Positions 22,280-32,966 of a stretch of 64,000 nt of DNA are shown piece after piece. Under the pieces are notes generated by a model, which was given only the letters and a program-made list of their open reading frames with translations, was not told the DNA's origin and did not search any database. Both the position numbers and the translations under genes were made by a program. Each line of letters opens with the position of its first letter. Positions within the stretch are counted from its first letter, which is position 1. The DNA comes from Argentina anserina. Taxonomy: Eukaryota > Streptophyta > Magnoliopsida > Rosales > Rosaceae. The DNA lies in the NCBI RefSeq assembly GCF_933775445.1, contig NC_065876.1:2356001-2420000 (forward strand). Direction: 5' to 3'.

Positions 22280-25200
22280 TATAATAACCCTCGTTTTCAA
22301 ACAATATTTGAAATTGAATTGAATTTTATTAAGTTGTGAAATTTAATTAGAATGGATGTGATTGGTTACGACGTTATGAAACGAGTAACGGATACGTTAT
22401 CGGAACGTTTAATTCGAAAAAAACGTTACGTTTCCGAACGTTTATATCAACTTTTAATCCGTTGCTCGGTTTCGAAAACTTTCTTCACGGAAGTTGTAGA
22501 GCTCGTCGATACGAGTTCGTGAGTATGTGACACGTTCGAAACGGACATCGTACGTAAAAGTTATTAACGTCGGAAGTTAGTTTCCGATTTGGAAACTAGT
22601 ATAAATAGATAATTATGGGATTAGGGTTTCCATAATCAGAAACCCTTTCTCTCTCTTCTCTCTCATCCCGCCGCTCTCCCTCTCTCTCTTCCTCTCTCTT
22701 TCTCTTCGATCCCTCTCCCTCTCACTCTCGGCCTCACCTCCGATCTCCCTTCACAGGGAGACGTGATTGTCACCGCCTAGCCAGGAAGCGCCGCACCGCT
22801 TCCCTCTCCAACCCCCCGAGCTCGCGACACACGAACTCGCCGTCAAGACCTTCATCGCTCGCCCCGAGCTCCTTCGCCGACTCTGTGCTCAAGGAGGGCA
22901 CGCCTCCTCCTTCCCTTGCTCCCGGAGCCCTCCACGACAAGGCCTGCACCTCCATTCACCACGCGGCCTCACCTCCTTTCGAGATCGACGTCGACTGCCT
23001 CAAGCTTCACCAACGAACAAATCGAAGCCTCCACGGTTTAATCTAGGTATGAATTGATGAATTTGACGTTTGGGTGTGATTGTATGATGATTGGGAGTAT
23101 TTGGGAGGATTTAGGGATTGATTTGGAAGACTTTCGGAGGAGAATCAGAGGTATGGAGGAGAGTGAAGCACCGCCGCCTTAGGCGGCGCGTGTGAGTGCG
23201 TAGAGTAGCCTAGGGGCGGCGTGAGGCCGTGGGAAGGGCGGAGGAAGGAAAGGGAGAGGTTTGGGGGCGGCGGTGGTGCAACACGCGCGGCCGGCCGGAG
23301 GTGACGCGTGTGCCACACGCGCCGCCGTGTGAGGCGGTGTAATTAGTTTTGACTGAAGGGGTATTTTGGTAATTTACTGTGTATGGTAAAATGTAAATGT
23401 AATTTTTATTTACTACGGTAAATGTAATTAAATTTTACCTTCGGTAAATGTAAATATAAATTACTTTCAGTAAATGTAAAAAAATAATTTTGTAAAAGGG
23501 TAATTTAGTAAATTTTATTTACTGAATTTGTATTTACTTTTAAATCGTACGTATACGTACAGAAATACGTATTAATATTTATACGTACAGAAATACGTAT
23601 TAATATTTATACGTACAGAAATACGTATTATTATTTATACGTACAGAAATACGTATTAATATTTATACGTACAGAAATACGTATTATTATTTATACGTAC
23701 AGAAATACTTATTTAATATTTATACGTACAGAAATACGTGTATAACATTTATACGTACAGAAATACGTATATAGTATTTATACGTACAGAAATACGTATA
23801 TAGTACTTATACTCACAGAAATACGTATTAATTGAGTATTGCACAGTAACCGTGAATAGTGAACCGTGAACAGTAATTTCGTAAAACCGAAAATTGCTGA
23901 ACAGTAACCAATTAATACTGTTACGGCATTTAAAGGTTTACGAAACGATTCTAAATTCTTTTCTTATTCTTTTAAGGTGATCATTAATCGAGGAAAGGAA
24001 TTATCATCGGGAATTGAGGATTTACGCTCGAGTCGATAAGGTGAGTAAAATCTCACTGAATTACGAATCTACCCTCGCGGTGATTCAACATTTTTGCAAG
24101 TGTGTTTATTAAATGAATTACAACATGTATATAATTTAGTGGACTACATATATACAGTATAATGGTAATAAGTACATATATATATAAATAGTTCATTAAA
24201 TTACATACTGTTATTAATTCATTGAAAATAGTCATTTCGGTGACAGAAAAATTGTGCATGTGTATGTGATTTCAATGGTACGATATGATGTGAGATTATC
24301 GTACGTAATTTTTCAGGTGTTTATGAAATATGACATGTATAGGATATAGTGGACTATGTATACGTTGTATAAATGGTAAATAAATACGAATATATATAGT
24401 TTGCTATATAATATACTGTTATGATTTTTATTATGGATATATTGTGAAAGTTTTAAAACGTACAATATGATGTGAGATTATTGTACATGTGATTTTATCA
24501 CGGAAAATGTGAAATATTGTGATTTGTCTTCGGACGTGATGTGTGGTACAATATGATGTGAGATTATTGTACATGTGAGGCAAGTCGGAACCTAGCCTTT
24601 GGCCGGGCGAAAGTTACGATACAGTTAGAGCTCTAGTCTGTCTGCCATAATACTGCATGGGAGGTAACGGGTGGTTATCTGCTCATGGGTACTCAGCTTG
24701 ATTTGGATGTTGGGTGGCGGGTGGTTACCCAACATCAGCGGTATACTAAGTGAGGGGTAACAGATGTGTACCAGCGCTCATTAGTTACCATTTTGTGAAA
24801 GTATTAGAGTAACCAGATGGGTTGCTCGTTTTCTCATGATTTTCATTATACTGTGTTGATGTGGAGTTGTGTCTTTTATGAGACGAGAGTTATTTTAATA
24901 TTTTACTCATACGAGCTGTAAAGCTTACCGGGTTTGTGTTGCAATCCCGGTGCACCAATTTCAATGGTGTAGGGGATACTTCCGCAGGTGCTGAGTAGTG
25001 GTGATTGAGTAACGACTCCGAAGACTCGAAGTCGATCGCATCCAGTCGTGGTGAGGTTCCAGCGTGGATTGTGTGTGAGATTTGGTGTGATTTTATTTGT
25101 GAGGTTGTTGTGAGGATCATACAATTCCATTTGTTATATGTTGAATTATCATTTGGGTTTGTAATAATCGGCTTGACTGAGTTATGTTTTAAACTCAGAT

Positions 25201-25306
25201 GTGATCCGCTGCGACATTAAAATGATTTCGATTTCATTGAGATTATTTTGTGTTTAACGATTTTAAGATTTTGAGTTTTTAAGCTCGAAATTTTAGGGTC
25301 GTTACA
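22280..25306 (+). repeat. 5' LTR of the Tekay-like element
   Basis: Starts TATAATAACCC (3' LTR: TGTAATAACCC) and ends GGGTCGTTACA. It contains a pyrimidine-rich, GC-rich block (22640-23340), a tandem array (23553-23834) and a 247-bp segment (about 24740-24986) that the 3' LTR lacks. It lacks 34 bp present in the 3' LTR near 23283. A likely TATA box (ctagtataaatag, about 22596-22608) precedes the CT-rich leader. Confidence 0.95.
23553..23834. repeat. Tandem array of about 28-bp units in the 5' LTR
   Basis: Ten units built around ATACGTACAGAAATACGTAT, itself an imperfect palindrome with two TACGTA cores, separated by short AT spacers that vary (taatattt, tattattt, tatagtattt). It lies downstream of the LTR promoter region. 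Confidence 0.95.
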
Positions 25307-25308
25307 GT

Positions 25309-25320
25309 TGGTATCAGAGC
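25309..25320 (+). other. Primer binding site of the Tekay-like element
   Basis: TGGTATCAGAGC, two bases after the end of the 5' LTR, is complementary to the 3' end of initiator tRNA-Met, the common primer of plant LTR elements. Confidence 0.93.
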
Positions 25321-25590
25321 CTAAGTGTGTATTTGGCGATTATCAATATCATCCGGGAGCGATGATCCGACTGCAGGCGGGCACCCATCACATGCTCCTC
25401 GGTATTGATATGTCGTCGGGTACGCGAGAGTGTTAGGAGCCATACCTCACGGTTTGGTCCTCTAGGGAGTATTGTGATGATACTTCGATGACTCATCTGA
25501 TTTTGGAATGTCATGTAAATATCTTTGGATCTGTTTTGGTTGAGTTCGAGATTTCTTGAGTATTGACTAAGTATATTGTTTTTGAAGGTG

Positions 25591-28500
25591 ATGAACGGTG
25601 ACAAGGGCCGAGGACAGGGCCGAGGACGGGCGAGAGGCCGAGGTCGAGGTAGGACCACAGGCCGAGTCCGCAACGTGGAGAACCTTTATGAGGAGGCTGC
25701 TCCACAGGTAGAGCAGGTAGGCCGAGGTCGAGGTAGGGCCACAGGTCGAGTCCGCAACGTGGAGAACCTCTATGAGGAGGCTGCTCCGCAGGAGGAGCAG
25801 GATGAGCCAACTCCTGCGGTTAGAGACGACGGTCGAGTGTTGAAGCTGATCAAGGATATCAGTGCACTGTCAGCGCCTACTTTTCATGGTGGGCTAGATC
25901 ATATGGTAGCCGACCATTGGATCGAGGGCATGGAGACATATTTTGAGATGATAGAGTGCACATCGATTGAGAAGAGAAAGAGAGCTACTTTCTTTCTGAG
26001 AGATGATGCTCTAGACTGGTGGAAGAGCATGAGACAGACAGTGGATGTGGCTACATTCACATGGGAGGGTTTCACTGCCCTTTTCCGAGAGAAGTACTTT
26101 CCAGCCTCCGTACAGGAGAACATGGAGCTTGAGTTTCTGGCACTGGTACAGGGAGACATGACCGTTAGAGAGTATGATGCACGATTCTCGCAGCTGTATC
26201 GGTATGTCAGGCCTATGGGTACGACTGCTTTAGCTCAGAAGTATCTACGTGGGCTGAAACAAGAGTACAAGACCATGATATCAGTCCTTTGCCTGACTTC
26301 ACGGGAGCAGATATTTGAGAGTGCTATGAGTTTGGAGCAAGCAGAGAAGACTCAAGCAGGTGATGTGGGGAACAGAGATGCAAAGGGGAAAGGCAAGGCA
26401 ATCTATACAGGCAGGGAACACTCAGGGCCGAAGGATAGGTCATGGAAGAGGCCAAGACCCCACTATCAGGCCCCGATAAGGGCACCACCCCTAGCTATCA
26501 GGGCAGCACCAGTCAGACCATTAGCAGCAGTGAGGTGTTATGGCTGCAATGAGATGGGACATTACGCCTCAGCATGTCCGAAACCGAAGAGAGGAGGGTG
26601 CCACCGGTGCGGGCAGGTGGGGCACATAGCTCGAGATTGTACCCGACCACTTCCGGGTAGACAGGAACGGCCGCAGAGACAGCTACCAGCAGGCCAAGCT
26701 AGAGTGTTCGCAGTGGGTCAGCGAGACACAGGAGTGGAAGGTACATTATCACTCTTTGACTACCTTGCTAGAGTACTGTTCGATACGGGAGCATCGCATT
26801 CATTTATTGCTAGTTCGGTAGTGGAGATGCTAGGATTGATTCCTACACCTCTTGGGAACGCTTTGTGTGACACTTCGCCCCTCGGAGTGTCACTTGAGTT
26901 AGAGACAATCTGCAAAGCTTGTCCGATCTTGATTGGAAGTAGAGAGTTCTCTGCTTCGTTGATTGTGATTCCGGATCACACTTATGATGTGATCTTGGGT
27001 ATTGATTGGTTGAGACCACAGCATGCTGTGATTGATTGTTTTGACATGGTGGTGTCATTTCATAGACCTGGGGAGCCAGTGTTTCGTTATCGTTGCCTCA
27101 GGTCAGATAACGCCATGAGATCAGGAGTTTTAGCACACGTGGAGTCGGTGGATCAGAAAGTGACTATCGCAGAAATTGTGGTGGTATCTGAGTTCGGTGA
27201 AGTGTTCCAAGAGATACCGGGACTACCTCCTCGAAGAGTGGTAGATTTCTGCATTGATGTAGTACCTGGTACGGCACCTGTGTCAAAGGCGCCCTATAGA
27301 ATGGGACAGAATGAACTTAAGGAGCTGAAGGTACAGATCGATGAGCTATTAGACCAAGGGTTCATTAGACCTAGTGTTTCACCTTGGGGAGCACCGGTGT
27401 TATTCGTGAAGAAGAAAGATGGTTCACTACGGTTGTGTGTGGACTACAGAGAGCTGAACAAGGTGACCATCAAGAATAGGTATCCCTTACCTAGGATTGA
27501 TGACTTGTTCGATCAGCTCAAAGGTGCTACAGTGTTCTCTAAGATTGATTTGAGATCCGGTTATCATCAACTCAGAGTGAAGGAAGAAGATATATCGAAG
27601 ACAGCCTTCAGGACCCGGTATGGACATTATGAGTTTGTCGTCATGCCATTTGGTCTAACGAATGCACCAGCTGTCTTCATGAGTTTGATGAACCAAGTAT
27701 TTAGTCCGTACTTGGATGAGTTCGTAGTGGTGTTTGTGGATGATATTCTGATATACTCCAAGACACGAGAAGAACATGTGGTGCACCTGAGAACAGTGTT
27801 GCAGACTTTGAAGGAGGCAAGACTGTATGCCAAGCTAGAGAAGTGTGAGTTCTGGAAAGAAGAGGTCAAATTCCTTGGTCATGTTGTTTCAAAAGATGGA
27901 GTACTAGTGGACCCGTCAAAGGTAGAGGCAGTAAAGAATTGGAGTCGTCCAAAGAACCCTACAGAGATACGTAGTTTCCTCGGTTTGGCAGGATACTACA
28001 GGAGGTTTATTGAGGGGTTTTCTAGTATTGCATCTTCATTGACCAAGTTGACCAAGAAAGATACTCCGTTCGTGTGGACGGATGCATGTGAGGAAGCATT
28101 CAGCAAACTAAAGACTAGACTGACCACAGCTCCAGTGTTGACGATTCCTTCTAGTGGTGGTGGTTATGTCATTTACAGTGATGCTTCGCTCCAAGGTTTG
28201 GGTTGTGTGTTGATGCAGCATGGAAGAGTTGTTGCTTATGGCTCGAGACAACTGAAGATTCATGAGAGGAATTATCCGACACACGACTTAGAGCTTGCGG
28301 CAGTTGTATTTGCCCTGAAGATTTGGAGACATTACTTGTATGGTGAGAAATTTCAACTCTTTTCAGATCATAAGAGTTTGAAGTACTTGTTCTCACAGAA
28401 GGAGCTGAATATGAGGCAGAGGAGATGGATGGAACTCCTCAAGGACTATGACTTCACATTAGAGTACCACCCGGGGAAGGCAAATGTGGTGGCTGATGCC

Positions 28501-30084
28501 TTGAGCAAAAAACCGAGAGGCGTGGTAGCTTCACTTATGGTCCAGGAATGGTTCATGCTAGAAGCTGCATCAGAGTTTGATTTGGTGCCATCGGGAGGAG
28601 AACCAAGGGTCTTTCTTGGTAGTGTCACAGTACAACCCACATTGATCACGAGGATCATACATGGTCAGGCGCAGGATAGACACTCACGAGCTAAGTTGGC
28701 GGATCTAGTAGTTGATACGCTTGATGAGTGTCCTTCTGAGTGGAGAGTTGGACCCGATGGAGGGTTGAGGTTTGGGGCAAGATTGTGTGTCCCAGATTTT
28801 GATGATCTTCGGGAGGAGGTTCTTCGTACGGCACATCGTTCACGCTATACCGTCCATCCAGGGAACACCAAGATGTACAAGGACCTATGCAGACAATTCT
28901 GGTGGAACGGTATGAAGAAAGATGTAGCAGAGTTTGTATCGAAGTGCCTTACATGTCAGCAAGTGAAAGCAGAACATCAACGACCAGCTGGCATGTTGAA
29001 ACCACTGACTATTCCTCTTTGGAAGTGGGAGCAGATATCTATGGATTTTGTGACCGGATTGCCTAGGTCGAAGAAGGGTCACGATGCCATATGGGTGATT
29101 GTCGATCGATTGACGAAGTCGGCTCATTTTCTCCCAGTGTCGATGAAGTACTCAGTGGACGTGCTTGGGAAACTATATGTGGATGAGGTAGTGAGACTTC
29201 ATGGTGCTCCAGTTTCTATTGTTTCCGATAGAGATGCACGTTTCACTTCGAAGTTCTGGGGTGGTTTGCAGAAGGCGATGGGCACTACCTTGGATATGAG
29301 TACAGCTTTTCACCCTCAGACGGATGGACAGACAGAGAGGGTGAATCAGGTGATGGAAGACATGTTGAGAGCATGTGTGTTGGATTTCAAGGGTAGCTGG
29401 GAAGATCATTTGAGATTGATTGAGTTTGCCTACAACAACAGCTACCATTCTAGCATTTGCATGGCACCGTATGAGGCACTTTATGGTAGGCCATGTCGAT
29501 CTCCGATCTGTTGGGCCGAAGTTGGTGATGAGGCACTGATGGGCCCAGAGGTGGTTCAGGAAACCACTGAGAAGATCTCGATCATTCGGGATAGAATCCG
29601 GACCGCTCAGAGTAGACAGAAGAGCTATGCAGACCTGAAGAGGAGACATGTGGAGTTTGAGAGTGGTGACCATGTGTTCTTGAAAGTTTCACCTATGAGG
29701 GGTGTAGTGAGATTCGGCAAGAAGGGAAAGTTGGCACCGAGGTATGTTGGGCCTTTTGAGATACTTGAGAAAGTGGGCGAACTAGCATATCGACTAGCCT
29801 TGCCTACTAGTATGTCGGGCGTTCACAACGTCTTCCACATTTCCATGCTGAGGAAGTATGTACCAGATGAGTCACATGTGATCGATCATAGCACCATTGA
29901 AGTGAAGGAAAATGCCACTTTTGTTGTCGAGCCGGTTCGTATCCTGGATAGATCCACTAAGAAGCTACGGAGGAGAGAAGTTGGGCTAGTCAAGGTGTTG
30001 TGGAGTCACCATGATGAGGGTGATGCATCTTGGGAGCTAGAGTCAGACATGATGACCAGATATCCACAGTTGTTTGTTGAGTGA
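25591..30084 (+). CDS. Ty3/gypsy gag-pol polyprotein, uninterrupted
   Basis: An open frame of 1,497 residues from the ATG at 25591. The N-terminus is RG-rich and contains an 84-bp (28-residue) tandem duplication. The retrotransposon gag domain (WWKSMRQ, about residue 150) is followed by two CCHC zinc knuckles, [14 protein letters not shown] (316) and [14 protein letters not shown] (337). The protease active site is FDTGAS (D398). The RT active site is FVDD at 715-718 (Phe in place of the usual Tyr). RNase H has YSDAS at 862. The integrase zinc region begins near HPGNTK (1089) and its core follows. The end has the GPF module ([11 protein letters not shown]) and a chromodomain-like tail ([16 protein letters not shown]), which is typical of the Tekay clade. 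There are no stops or frameshifts, so the protein could be functional. Proteins are released by the element's own protease. Confidence 0.95.
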   Translation: MNGDKGRGQGRGRARGRGRGRTTGRVRNVENLYEEAAPQVEQVGRGRGRATGRVRNVENLYEEAAPQEEQDEPTPAVRDDGRVLKLIKDISALSAPTFHGGLDHMVADHWIEGMETYFEMIECTSIEKRKRATFFLRDDALDWWKSMRQTVDVATFTWEGFTALFREKYFPASVQENMELEFLALVQGDMTVREYDARFSQLYRYVRPMGTTALAQKYLRGLKQEYKTMISVLCLTSREQIFESAMSLEQAEKTQAGDVGNRDAKGKGKAIYTGREHSGPKDRSWKRPRPHYQAPIRAPPLAIRAAPVRPLAAVRCYGCNEMGHYASACPKPKRGGCHRCGQVGHIARDCTRPLPGRQERPQRQLPAGQARVFAVGQRDTGVEGTLSLFDYLARVLFDTGASHSFIASSVVEMLGLIPTPLGNALCDTSPLGVSLELETICKACPILIGSREFSASLIVIPDHTYDVILGIDWLRPQHAVIDCFDMVVSFHRPGEPVFRYRCLRSDNAMRSGVLAHVESVDQKVTIAEIVVVSEFGEVFQEIPGLPPRRVVDFCIDVVPGTAPVSKAPYRMGQNELKELKVQIDELLDQGFIRPSVSPWGAPVLFVKKKDGSLRLCVDYRELNKVTIKNRYPLPRIDDLFDQLKGATVFSKIDLRSGYHQLRVKEEDISKTAFRTRYGHYEFVVMPFGLTNAPAVFMSLMNQVFSPYLDEFVVVFVDDILIYSKTREEHVVHLRTVLQTLKEARLYAKLEKCEFWKEEVKFLGHVVSKDGVLVDPSKVEAVKNWSRPKNPTEIRSFLGLAGYYRRFIEGFSSIASSLTKLTKKDTPFVWTDACEEAFSKLKTRLTTAPVLTIPSSGGGYVIYSDASLQGLGCVLMQHGRVVAYGSRQLKIHERNYPTHDLELAAVVFALKIWRHYLYGEKFQLFSDHKSLKYLFSQKELNMRQRRWMELLKDYDFTLEYHPGKANVVADALSKKPRGVVASLMVQEWFMLEAASEFDLVPSGGEPRVFLGSVTVQPTLITRIIHGQAQDRHSRAKLADLVVDTLDECPSEWRVGPDGGLRFGARLCVPDFDDLREEVLRTAHRSRYTVHPGNTKMYKDLCRQFWWNGMKKDVAEFVSKCLTCQQVKAEHQRPAGMLKPLTIPLWKWEQISMDFVTGLPRSKKGHDAIWVIVDRLTKSAHFLPVSMKYSVDVLGKLYVDEVVRLHGAPVSIVSDRDARFTSKFWGGLQKAMGTTLDMSTAFHPQTDGQTERVNQVMEDMLRACVLDFKGSWEDHLRLIEFAYNNSYHSSICMAPYEALYGRPCRSPICWAEVGDEALMGPEVVQETTEKISIIRDRIRTAQSRQKSYADLKRRHVEFESGDHVFLKVSPMRGVVRFGKKGKLAPRYVGPFEILEKVGELAYRLALPTSMSGVHNVFHISMLRKYVPDESHVIDHSTIEVKENATFVVEPVRILDRSTKKLRRREVGLVKVLWSHHDEGDASWELESDMMTRYPQLFVE

Positions 30085-30111
30085 GCTTGAATTTCGGGAC
30101 GAAATTCCTTT

Positions 30112-30122
30112 AAGGGGGGTAG
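30112..30122 (+). other. Polypurine tract
   Basis: AAGGGGGGTAGA lies directly before the 3' LTR, in the position where plus-strand synthesis is primed. Confidence 0.85.
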
Positions 30123-30124
30123 AT

Positions 30125-32966
30125 TGTAATAACCCTCGTTTTCAAACAATATTTGAAATTGAATTTAATTTTATTAAGTTGTGAAATTTAATTAGAATGG
30201 ATGTGATTGGTTACGACGTTATGAAACGAGTAACGGATACGTTATCGGAACGTTTAATTCGAAAAAAACGTTACGTTTCCGAACGTTTATATCGACTTTT
30301 AATCCGTTGCTCGGTTTCGAAAACTTTCTTCACGGAAGTTGTAGAGCTCGTCGATACGAGTTCGTGAGTATGTGACACGTTCGAAACGGACATCGTACGT
30401 AAAAGTTATTAACGTCGGAAGTTAGTTTCCGATTTGGAAACTAGTATAAATAGATAATTATGGGATTAGGGTTTCCATAATCAGAAACCCTTTCTCTCTC
30501 TTCTCTCTCATCCCGCCGCTCTCCCTCTCTCTCTTCCTCTCTCTTTCTCTTCGATCCCTCTCCCTCTCACTCTCGGCCTCACCTCCGATCTCCCTTCACA
30601 GGGAGACGTGATTGTCACCGCCTAGCCAGGAAGCGCCGCACCGCTTCCCTCTCCAACCCCCCGAGCTCGCGACACACGAACTCGCCGTCAAGACCTTCAT
30701 CGCTCGCCCCGAGCTCCTTCGCCGACTCTGTGCTCAAGGAGGGCACGCCTCCTCCTTCCCTTGCTCCCGGAGCCCTCCACGACAAGGCCTGCACCTCCAT
30801 TCACCACGCGGCCTCACCTCCTTTCGAGATCGACGTCGACTGCCTCAAGCTTCACCAACGAACAAATCGAAGCCTCCACGGTTTAATCTAGGTATGAATT
30901 GATGAATTTGACGTTTGGGTGTGATTGTATGATGATTGGGAGTATTTGGGAGGATTTAGGGATTGATTTGGAAGAGTTTCGGAGGAGAATCGGAGGTATG
31001 GAGGAGAGTGAAGCACCGCCGCCTTAGGCGGCGCGTGTGAGTGCGTAGAGTAGCCTAGGGGCGGCGTGAGGCCGTGGGAAGGGCGGAGGAAGGAAAGGGA
31101 GAGGTTTGGGGGCGGCGGTGGTGCAACACGCGCTGTTGGGAGTGTCGGCGCGTGGGCCCCACGCGCGGCCGGCCGTAGGTGGCGCGTGTGCCACACGCGC
31201 CGCCGTGTGAGGCGGTGTAATTAGTTTTGACTGAAGGGGTATTTTGGTAATTTACTGTGTACGGTAAAATGTAAATGTAATTTTTATTTACTACGGTAAA
31301 TGTAATTAAATTTTACCTTCGGTAAATGTAAATATAAATTACTTTCAGTAAATGTAAAAAAATAATTTTGTAAAAGGGTAATTTAGTAAATTTTATTTAC
31401 TGAATTTGTATTTACTTTTAAATCGTACGTATACGTACAGAAATACGTATTAATTTTTATACGTACAGAAATACGTATTAATATTTATACGTACAGAAAT
31501 ACGTATTATTATTTATACGTACAGAAATACGTATTAATATTTATACGTACAGAAATACGTATTATTATTTATACGTACAGAAATACTTATTTAATATTTA
31601 TACGTACAGAAATACGTGTATAACATTTATACGTACAGAAATACGTATATAGTATTTATACGTACAGAAATACGTATATAGTATTTATACGTACAGAAAT
31701 ACGTATATAGTACTTATACTCACAGAAATACGTATTAATTGAGTATTGCACAGTAACCGTGAATAGTGAACCGTGAACAGTAATTTCGTAAAACCGAAAA
31801 TTGCTGAACAGTAACCAATTAATACTGTTACGGCATTTAAAGGTTTACGAAACGATTCTAAATTCTTTTCTTATTCTTTTAAGGTGATTATTAATCGAGG
31901 AAAGGAATTATCATCGGGAATTGAGGATTTACGCTCGAGTCGATAAGGTGAGTAAAATCTCACTGAATTACGAATCTACCCTCGCGGTGATTCAACATTT
32001 TTGCAAGTGTGTTTATTAAATGAATTACAACATGTATATAATTTAGTGGACTACATATATACAGTATAATGGTAATAAGTACATATATATATAAATAGTT
32101 CATTAAATTACATACTGTTATTAATTCATTGAAAATAGTCATTTCGGTGACAGAAAAATTGTGCATGTGTATGTGATTTCAATGGTACGATATGATGTGA
32201 GATTATCGTACGTAATTTTTCAGGTGTTTATGAAATATGACATGTATAGGATATAGTGGACTATGTATACGTTGTATAAATGGTAAATAAATACGAATAT
32301 ATATAGTTTGCTATATAATATACTGTTATGATTTTTATTATGGATATATTGTGAAAGTTTTAAAACGTACAATATGATGTGAGATTATTGTACATGTGAT
32401 TTTATCACGGAAAATGTGAAATATTGTGATTTGTCTTCGGACGTGATGTGTGGTACAATATGATGTGAGATTATTGTACATGTGAGGCAAGTCGGAACCT
32501 AGCCTTTGGCCGGGCGAAAGTTACGATACAGTTAGAGCTCTAGTCTGTCTGCCATAATACTGCATGGGAGGTAACGGGTGGTTATCTGCTCATGGGTACT
32601 CAGCTTGATTTGGATGTTGGGTGGCGGGTGGTTACCCAACATCAGCGGTGCTGAGTAGTGGTGATTGAGTAACGACTCCGAAGACTCGAAGTCGATCGCA
32701 TCCAGTCGTGGTGAGGTTCCAGCGTGGATTGTGTGTGAGATTTGGTGTGATTTTATTTGTGAGGTTGTTGTGAGGATCATACAATTCCATTTGTTATATG
32801 TTGAATTATCATTTGGGTTTGTAATAATCGGCTTGACTGAGTTATGTTTTAAACTCAGATGTGATCCGCTGCGACATTAAAATGATTTCGATTTCATTGA
32901 GATTATTTTGTGTTTAACGATTTTAAGATTTTGAGTTTTTAAGCTCGAAATTTTAGGGTCGTTACA
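30125..32966 (+). repeat. 3' LTR of the Tekay-like element
   Basis: Matches the 5' LTR except for a 247-bp deletion at about 32649 (with GGT microhomology), an extra 34 bp near 31134 flanked by CACGCGC repeats, one extra tandem unit, and few point changes. Ends GGGTCGTTACA followed by the TCACT duplication. Confidence 0.95.
31428..31740. repeat. Tandem array of about 28-bp units in the 3' LTR
   Basis: The same array as in the 5' LTR but with eleven units; the extra one is an additional tatagtattt-type unit. Confidence 0.95.

Larger units (their letters stand above)
22280..32966 (+). mobile_element. Complete Ty3/gypsy chromovirus (Tekay-like) LTR retrotransposon
   Basis: A 10,687-bp element. 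LTRs are 22280-25306 (3,027 bp) and 30125-32966 (2,842 bp). A perfect 5-bp target duplication TCACT lies at 22275-22279 and 32967-32971. The PBS TGGTATCAGAGC (25309-25320) matches the initiator tRNA-Met type. The PPT lies at 30112-30122. One open gag-pol frame of about 1,497 residues has all domains in the order gag, protease, RT, RNase H, integrase, chromodomain-like end, which is typical of plant Ty3 chromoviruses. The LTRs differ mainly by three indels and a small number of substitutions, so the insertion looks recent. The first base pair step of the 5' LTR is TA rather than TG. The element sits on the stop codon of the helicase pseudogene, in opposite orientation. Confidence 0.95.

Noticed and set aside
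22767..23057. 96-codon open frame in the 5' LTR, repeated identically at 30612-30902
   Set aside because: It has no ATG start, lies in the GC-rich LTR leader, and is identical only because the two LTRs are copies of one another.
23553..23834. Regular repeats resembling a CRISPR array
   Set aside because: Spacers are short, AT-only and near-identical, the host is a plant, and the array lies within an LTR.
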